Positions 57,271 through 64,000 of a stretch of 64,000 bases of DNA are shown here, in pieces. The DNA is from Hemerocallis citrina (taxonomy: Eukaryota > Streptophyta > Magnoliopsida > Asparagales > Asphodelaceae), in assembly GCA_017893485.1 (NCBI GenBank), contig CM030366.1:187719947-187783946 (forward strand), given 5' to 3'. Every line of letters begins with the position of its first letter. The stretch's first letter is position 1. Made by a program: the position numbers and the translations under genes. The notes beneath the pieces were generated by a model, which did not search any database, had not been told where the DNA came from, and saw nothing but the letters and a program-made list of their open reading frames with translations.

Positions 57271-58572
57271 ATGGCGGCGTCTTCAGAAAACCAGGTTAGG
57301 GCTTCCCACCTCCTCATCAAGCACCAGGGATCCAGAAGGCCGGCCTCCTGGAAAGACCCCGAAGGCCGTACTATCACCGCTACCACCCGAGACTCCGCCG
57401 TCGCCACTCTCAAGCAACTCAGGGACCAGATTACTTCCGGCGAGGCCAGCTTCCAGGATCTCGCCGCCAAGCACTCCGACTGCAGCTCCGCCAAACGCGG
57501 CGGCGATCTAGGTCGGTCTGCTTTCTTCATTCTCGATTCTTCAAATTGCAATTAGTTATTAGGGTTGTTGATCTCGGTGAATCTAAACAAGATTTTTTTA
57601 TTGAATATTGGGTGCTTTTAATTAGGCCATGTTTGGATACAAAGCTAGGTACATGAAGGTAGAGGAATGCAACCTATAGCTCCATTTTGGCTTAGAAAAT
57701 TAATTTGGTAGGACTGGAGTTTAGCTACCTGTTATAACCTATGTTTTCCCTTAAACTTTTTTAGTGAAAAAAAAAATGAGTTAGCGGACCTTTAAAATAT
57801 TATCCAAACAGATCATGAGGTGAAGAAAAAAAAATGGACGTAGCGGACCTCCCAAATATTATTCAAACAGTCCAAACGTTAGATAACCAGGTACACAAGT
57901 CACCTCCACTAACCTCTGTATCCATAATTTAACCCTTTATGGACGTTCTACACAGTATAATGCATGTGTATACAAAAGTTTAGGTCATTGTATATAATCT
58001 TCATCATACTGCTCTCTTGATGGTTACAGTATTTTGGAAAGGGCATGGTTTATGTGTTTGTGAGTCGATCGGGTGTAATATAAGCAGCATAGCAATGGAT
58101 TTTTTAGCATGAATTTGAATTGTGAAGTTACAAAATCCACTGTGCGGCCAGAGACATGTCAAAACAGCATTGATACATTGAGTTTAATTTTTTTAGCTTA
58201 ATTTGTCGGAAGAACTCCCCTATCTTTCACCAGCTTCACAGGAGTGTACACCTATACTGAAGATTACCTTATTTTCTTTTGAACTTTACAAGTTGATACC
58301 ACCTCCATTAGGTTTCCATTAGGGACCCCCCTCCCCATCACAGAGAAATCTTCTTTTCACATTCTTACTCTCATAAATATTCCATGAACACCCTCTTCTT
58401 CAACGGTTGGATCCCCAAAGAAACCTAAAGCTAAGTGTAAATTAATACCAAATTCTATTGAAGAGGGCTGTTATAAACCTAACCACATTTCGTTAAGTCA
58501 ATGGGTCATAAACTAAAACAGTATTGTTTGGTTGTTCCTACCTATCATAACCCAATTAACACCCCCCCCCCC

Positions 58573-58607
<35 letters not shown>

Positions 58608-59149
58608 ACCCCCCCACCCCACACACACGCACACACAAAATCTCAAATGTTTATAATTTCAACTTTCAAGTACTAGTTCAGTGTCAAATTTTTATTCATA
58701 GTCTAGCTCATGCCCCCAAATCTTCAAAAAATTCTTGCTTTTCTATAACTGCCGCAGTTCTTTCAGCTTCTATTTCATTTATTTAATTGGTTTTTGGGAT
58801 ATTGCTTTGAAGTTAGGACTTTCATAATAGGACATTGGTGTTTGGGTTTGCAATTACCGACTAGAGAGGAGAAAATTAGTTGTTTGAAATGAGAAATTAG
58901 TCTTTGGAAGGATGAGGGTAAATAGGGCTTTTCACATCATACAAAATGGTAATTATGTCTACACAGCTGACTATGAAAATAAAGGTATTTTTTCTGTAAA
59001 AGAAAATGCTTAAATGCAATTTTGTTTTGCCTTTACTGTTGTATATGTCAGTTTTTGAGTTTGTGGACCTGCATTTCTGCCGTGCTCGAAGTTTATTTTT
59101 GTCTGGTTACCTTTTCTAGCCCGTTTTTTTTTTTTTTTTTTTGGGCATG

Positions 59150-59185
<36 letters not shown>

Positions 59186-61588
59186 ACAGTAGATTGCTTG
59201 GGCGTCGAAATGAAGTAACACACTGTACTCAATCCACTTCAATGCTATGAGTAGGGAGGGTTAGGACTCAGTGATACTTTGTGTCGTGGATGCTGTCAAA
59301 TAAGAAGAGATACAGATGAGGCTAGAAAACTTGCTTTAACTGTATTGGGATGGAATTAGCATGGAGAGCTATTATAATTTGTGTGCAAGAATAGGTAAAA
59401 AATCCAAAGAGATTGGAAAAATAGATAATATAAACTATTAACTTTGATCAACAGGAAAGTGAAAAAACAAAGGGGGGTGAGAATGATTGTAGATTAGAGA
59501 AAAAGAAGAAGAAAATAGTATATCCAATTTAAGCATGAATGTTTAGGCTGTAAAGACTGAAAATCACTAATGTAGTTATTCAATAAAATTATGGATATAC
59601 CTATTAATAAGAATAATAGACAGATACAAGTTGTACAAACAGTTAAGAATCAAGCTTTGAAATGAACTAATCTAGCAAGGATCAAGAAAAGAAGCAAGTT
59701 TGTCTAAACTTCAATTTGGTTTTATGTTGGGGATGATAATTATTGAAGCTATTTATTTTATGAGATGATTGATGATGTAGGGAAAAGTGAAGAGATTTCG
59801 TATTGCTCTCTTAGCTCTATATGAAGCTTACTATAGGAAGTTCTATGGAAATAATGTGGTGGATTTCTTTAAAATGATTGGTGCTTAGTCACCATACTAA
59901 GGTGATTAAGAACATATATGATAAAGTAGTGAACAATGAAATATTATGTGATATGCAATGTCCTGATGTTATCTAGGCAACTCTTAGATCTAATCAAATG
60001 GCTATACATCCACTTAAAGTCAAAGTGCATTACATGAAGAAACATATGTAAAAAAATAAAATAAAAAACTAGTTGAGAATTATTTTCATAATATTTTTTT
60101 TTGTAAGTTAAATCTGCAAATCATAGCAATTAGTCATATGGCTGATCGAACCATTTCCAAGTCGATAATAAATCAAATTGCCCTCTGTATTTGAGCTAAA
60201 CTATTGACTCAGAGAAAGGCTCAAAGCCCAGTAAGCCATACGCTCAACAACGAATCAAATTGCCCTCAATATTCGATTTAAACTATTGACTCAGAGTAGG
60301 TTAGAAGTCCAAGTCCATACCCCAATTGTAAATCACAATTCTCCAAGTTGACTGGTCAGCTGAAATTTGGAGATCAACTGATATATTACGAGTCAGGCAA
60401 AGAATGACATTGTTATTATTGTTGTTATATCTTTTATCAAAAGAAACTTCCTAAGTGTTGTTGGTTGCAAAGTACATGCCAATCATCATTGCACAATTTA
60501 ATGCACCAAGCTGACCGATCAGTTGGAATTTGGAAATCAACTGATATATTATCAATCAGGAAAAGAATGACATGCAGTTTTTAAAAATAATTATTCTTTA
60601 TTAATTTATTTATTTTCTTTTCCTACTGTCAAAGTGTTGTTGCTTGGAACTACATGCACATAATCATTTTAAAATTAGTTGATGGGCGAAACACTAAAAT
60701 GTAAGATATGAACTAAGTTATTTCTTAGGGAAGTTCAGAAATAAGCCATTCATAAGAAAGTGGTAACTCAAACTGTGGATAAGATAAGGAAGTACTGGAT
60801 GAGATGGCAGTCTTGGGATTGCAGTGAAGATCAATATTTGCACCAAGTTGGAAGTGATAGGATTGTTGGTATGCAGTTAATGGAGAAAAGAATAGATGCA
60901 GACGGTAGACCTAAATGGGCTTGGATTGAGATACTTGTTCAAGATATGATTTACATTAGATGTGTAGTTAATGGAGGAAAGACTACAGGTTGATGGTTGA
61001 TCAAGATATGATTTATGTAATTTTGAGTAAGGAGAAGTCTATTAATAAGAGTTTGAAAAGAGTCTTTTATTAGGATTTGAAAAGCGTTAATTTGACGAAG
61101 GAGGTGATGCTCAATAGAGTTGAATGGAGGAGAAAGGGTTATGTAACCCAAAAATTTTGGGATGAAGTCTTTGTTCTTGTTGTTGTTGTTAAGAAGAAGT
61201 CTCTTAATAGGTATCTTCATGCGCACATACATGGCCATCGGGGTTGGCATTTGTTTCATACTGATATAAACTGTGTTTTTTTGTTTGTTTTTTTTTTCTC
61301 TCTCCCTTTTGTGTAAAGCTAATCTCAATATTTTTAATGAAAGGGTTTGAGCTACTATGGGAAATCACTCATAAGTATACTTCTTTATTATGTAAAATCT
61401 GAATGTGATTGGCATTAAACTTTTACGATGGTCCCCCATTTGGTTAAATTTTTCTGGGTGCAGGTCGTTTTGGGCGGGGCCAGATGCAGAAGCCGTTCGA
61501 GGAAGTTTCCTTTGCTCTGAAAGTGGGAGAAATCAGTGATATTGTCGACACTGACAGTGGAGTTCATATCATATTGAGAACCGGTTGA
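57271..61588 (+). CDS. PIN1At-like: Pin1-type parvulin peptidyl-prolyl isomerase (two exons)
   Basis: Exon 1 57271-57511, intron 57512-61463 (GT-AG, phase 1), exon 2 61464-61588; 121 aa. It catalyses cis/trans isomerisation of prolyl bonds, in this family chiefly after phospho-Ser/Thr. Visible family features: [20 protein letters not shown] at residues 10-29 with the basic phosphate-binding loop (HQGSRR), the conserved Cys in [13 protein letters not shown], then [12 protein letters not shown] and [18 protein letters not shown] at the C terminus. Plant Pin1 proteins lack the WW domain, as here, and Arabidopsis PIN1At is 119 aa. The start has an AACC-like context (TCCATGGCG). Splicing in this way restores the contiguous GGDLGRFGRGQ. 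The intron is 3.95 kb because of repeat insertions. The only host gene here with an intact frame. Confidence 0.95.
58562..58620 (+). repeat. Long poly-C tract in the Pin1 intron
   Basis: About 59 bases, almost all C with one T and two A interruptions, followed by a CACACACA stretch. Its length may be affected by sequencing error. Confidence 0.9.
59151..59183 (+). repeat. Long poly-G tract in the Pin1 intron
   Basis: 33 consecutive G, preceded by a T19 run at 59124-59142. It is the complement of the poly-C tract 530 bp upstream. Confidence 0.9.
59640..60060 (+). pseudogene. RTE-type LINE reverse transcriptase remnant in the intron
   Basis: At about 59713-59766 the translation [17 protein letters not shown] corresponds to the conserved FGFMPGRSTxEAIxLLR block of plant RTE LINEs. 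Downstream fragments are scattered over frames with many stops. Confidence 0.5.
60171..60590 (+). repeat. Two diverged direct-repeat pairs in the intron
   Basis: AAATCAAATTGCCCTC plus about 45 bp occurs at 60171 and 60246; GACTGGTCAGCTGAAATTTGG (60342) versus GACCGATCAGTTGGAATTTG (60512), each followed by ATCAACTGATATATTA. Confidence 0.65.
60750..61200 (+). pseudogene. RTE-type LINE 3' end in the intron
   Basis: [10 protein letters not shown] then [13 protein letters not shown] near 60850-60930 resembles the RGRPKxTWxEV tail of RTE proteins. [20 protein letters not shown] (61089-61148) and the end TTTTGGGATGAAG followed by (TTG)n at 61179-61194 match the characteristic C terminus and TTGTTG tail of plant RTE LINEs. 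Confidence 0.6.
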
Positions 61589-61795
61589 TGAACTATTGAG
61601 CAAGGAGCTTTAAACCTTAATGAACTTTGTTCAACATTATGATTCTGATATGGTTCCCTTGACTTGAATTCATGTATTGACATTCATTTGGTTGTGTTGC
61701 TATCATAATTGGCTATGAACTTCGGATTTTAAACTTTTTGCATCTTGACAGGATCCTAATATTTGCTCTACTTACAATCTCTTTTTTGTCTCACT

Positions 61796-62319
61796 CTCTA
61801 ATCTCTAATATCTCTAATATTATAATGGGAGAAGGTCTTAGTGTCATTTGTAAATCTACCATCATGTGCAACACACGTATATAATTAATATAAAGGATGT
61901 TTCTGGTTCGAGTCCTCCTTATCTCAGAGTTTTTATTTTTATCTCTAATCTCTAATAATAATAATAATAATCTCTAATCTCTAATAATAATAATAATAAT
62001 AATCTCTAATCTCTAATATTATAATGGGGGAAGCCTTAGTGTCATTTGTAAATCTACCATCATGTGCAACACACGTATATAAATATAAAGGATGTTTCAG
62101 GTTCGGGTCCTCCTTATCCCAGAGTTTTTATTTTTATCTCTAATCTCTAATATTATAATGGGAGAAGCCTTAGTGTCATTTGTAAATATACCATCATGTG
62201 CAACACACGTATATAATTAATATGAAGGAGATTTCAGGTTCGAGTCTTCCCTACGTCAGAATTTTAATTTTTTATTTTTAAAAAATATTAAAATGTGCAT
62301 TGAACGGGTAAATTACAAG
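61796..62319 (+). mobile_element. Cluster of three Helitron-like repeats downstream of Pin1
   Basis: Bodies at about 61815-61935, 62013-62133 and 62150-62319 each start CTCTAATATTATAATGG and contain AGTGTCATTTGTAAAT, AACACACGTATATAA and GGTTCGRGTC. AAT microsatellite tracts separate them (61950-62005). The last copy ends GAACGGGTAAATTACAAG, a degenerate form of the CTAG-type end seen at 56751. Confidence 0.6.
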
Positions 62320-62451
62320 TGAATTTAATGGGGTAGTAGCATCAGATGCTTGCATGATTCTGCATAATCCATGTTTGCTTTAACAGATGTTTTAGATCAT
62401 CTCTGGTTGTGCATGCATACATTGGATTGTCTCGCAAAGATAATTTAAAAG

Positions 62452-64000
62452 ATGTTTTTGATAATCTCTTTTGTACATTTTTTTGGTGTCTTTAGAAATA
62501 GAAAAGTAGTAGGAATTTTAGTAGATAGAAAATTCAAAAGAGATGTAGTAGGTGTTAATAGGAAAAGAGATAGAATAATGCAAATTAAGCTTGTATTAAG
62601 GGAAAACATAATTAATATCATTAGTGCTTATGCACTCCAATTAGGATTAGATACACAAGCTAAAAATAAATTTTGTGAATATATGGATGAGATAACTGAA
62701 GGAGTACTCTTAGGTGTGAAAATCTTTATAGGAGAAGATTTCAATTGATATGTAGGAGAAAATAACATGGGATATGAGAGGGTGCATGGAGGATATGGAT
62801 TTGAAAATAAGAATGATGGTAGAGAGGCTCGATTACATTTTGCGGTTCCGTATGATCTTATACTAGCAGATACTTATTTTAGGAAGAGGAATGAACATTT
62901 GATAACATTTAAAAGTGGAGGAAATAGGAGTCAGATTTGTTTTCTCATCACTAGAAAGGTGGATCACTTGACATGTAAAGATTGTAAAGTTATACTGGGA
63001 GAGTGATTAACCTCACAACATAGATTAATGGTATTAGATGTTAAGATTGGGAAACACATATGTGCAATGAAGAAGACTAGGAACCCAATAATTAGGTAGT
63101 GGAACTTGAAAGGAGATAAACTAGAAGTTTTAAGAGATAAAGTCCTTAAGGAAGCATCATGGAATTGGGAAGGGGGGACAAATATGATGTGGACTAAAAT
63201 AGCTACGTACATAAGAGAAATTTCGAAGTAGGTATTTGGAGAATCTAAGATTAGAAGGTTGCTAAATAAAGAAACATTGTGGTGGCAAGAAGAAGCCCAA
63301 AATATTGTGAGAGAAAAAATCAACCTTCAAAAATATGGCAAAAGAGTATAAATGAAGAGGATTTGGAGATGTGTAAGACCGTTAAAATAGAAGTTAAGAA
63401 AGCGGTAAGAAATACAAAAGAAAAGACTTATGATAATTTATACACAAAATTAGAAACAAAAAAAAAATGAGAAAATAATATTTATAAGCTTGCTAAACAA
63501 AGAGATAGAAAAACAAAAGCTCCGAATACAACTAGGTGTATTAAGAGCGAGGATTCAAGAGTCTTAGTAAAAGATAAGAAAATTAAGGAATAATGGCGAA
63601 ATTACTTTTAGAAGTTATTAAATGAAAAAGTTGAGGGCAACTGAAATATAGAGGACTCGATGGAGAGTCGAGAGCATATGTTTTTCCGTAGAATTAGGAC
63701 CTTATAGGTACAAAATGCTATAGGAATGATGAAAATAGGAAAAACTTTAGGACCATATGATATATCCTTTTAAGTTTGAAGTGACTTGAGGATGTAGGAG
63801 TGGCTTGACTAACAAAATTATTTAATGAAATTTTGAGGACTAAGAAGATGTCCGATAAATGGAAAAAGAGTATTTTAGTACCTATATATAAAAATAAAAG
63901 AGATATACAAAGTTGCTCCAACTACCGAAGGATTAAATTAATGAGGCATACGATGAAAATTTGGGAGAGAGTGTTCGAACATAGACTGAGACTAGAAACT
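62452..64000 (+). pseudogene. RTE-type LINE, 5' part, running off the window
   Basis: Endonuclease domain: NIISAYALQLGLDTQAK, IFIGEDFN, GYERVHGGYGFENKN, LITFKSGGNRSQICFLITRK, CKVILGE, QHRLMVLDVKI. The same frame continues from 62452 to about 63240, broken by point stops (62746, 63004, 63100, 63229). The RT begins near 63700 in degraded form (KRSILVPIYKNK-like near 63865) and continues beyond 64000. In RTE elements this single ORF encodes endonuclease and RT. Dead copy. Confidence 0.78.

Noticed and set aside
57192..57551. 119-aa minus-strand ORF
   Set aside because: Shadow of Pin1 exon 1 and its triplet-rich leader.
58532..58786. 84-aa ORF with poly-Pro
   Set aside because: Translation of the poly-C tract inside an intron.

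Overview
The window is nuclear DNA from a flowering plant, probably a dicot. It contains one recognisable intron-bearing host gene, a Pin1-type parvulin, and about 50 kb of nested transposable elements: plant L1-type and RTE-type LINEs, Copia elements primed by initiator tRNA-Met, a Ty3/Gypsy element of the Tat type with a second RNase H and an antisense gene, a TRIM, a Mutator-like element, a hAT MITE and Helitron-like repeats. I cannot name the species. There are no bacterial features, CRISPR arrays or rRNA genes.

Layout. 531-2135: 5'-truncated L1 LINE. 2136-3949: AT-rich DNA with no gene. 3955-20778: decayed Copia element (Copia-1, TSD ACTTG). Its gag was split by a long LTR (LTR-A, 4973-16331), which was itself split by an antisense L1 LINE (LINE-2, 8018 to about 15461). 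A 207-bp hAT MITE sits in the Copia-1 3' LTR. 21034-27225: Mutator-like element with long inverted repeats built of small palindromes (9-bp TSD GGAAGTTGG), interrupted by minus-strand Copia-2 (21608-26994, TSD TTGGG). 27235-29824: intergenic DNA with a threefold 70-bp repeat and a GC-rich patch. 29830-44337: 14.5-kb Tat-type Gypsy element (TSD CTAAA). It carries broken gag-pol, four tandem-repeat arrays and a multi-exon antisense gene with a coiled-coil tail. About 44824-56424: sense L1 LINE (LINE-3, same family as LINE-2). Its 3' UTR holds a TRIM (52696-56332, TSD TTACT), and one TRIM LTR holds a 2.97-kb solo LTR (LTR-B, TSD TATAC) of the LTR-A family. 56486-62319: the Pin1 gene, flanked on both sides by Helitron-like repeats, with RTE LINE debris and long poly-C and poly-G runs in its single intron. 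62452-64000: RTE LINE running off the window.

No autonomous element looks active: every coding region has stops, frameshifts or altered catalytic residues. The only gene expected to make protein is the parvulin (121 aa in two exons). The most unusual items are the antisense gene of the Gypsy element flanked by two arrays with the same core repeat, the TRIM sharing termini with the long LTR that inserted into it, the CAGTCGACTG palindrome recurring in unrelated LTRs, and the palindrome-rich Mutator-like element.
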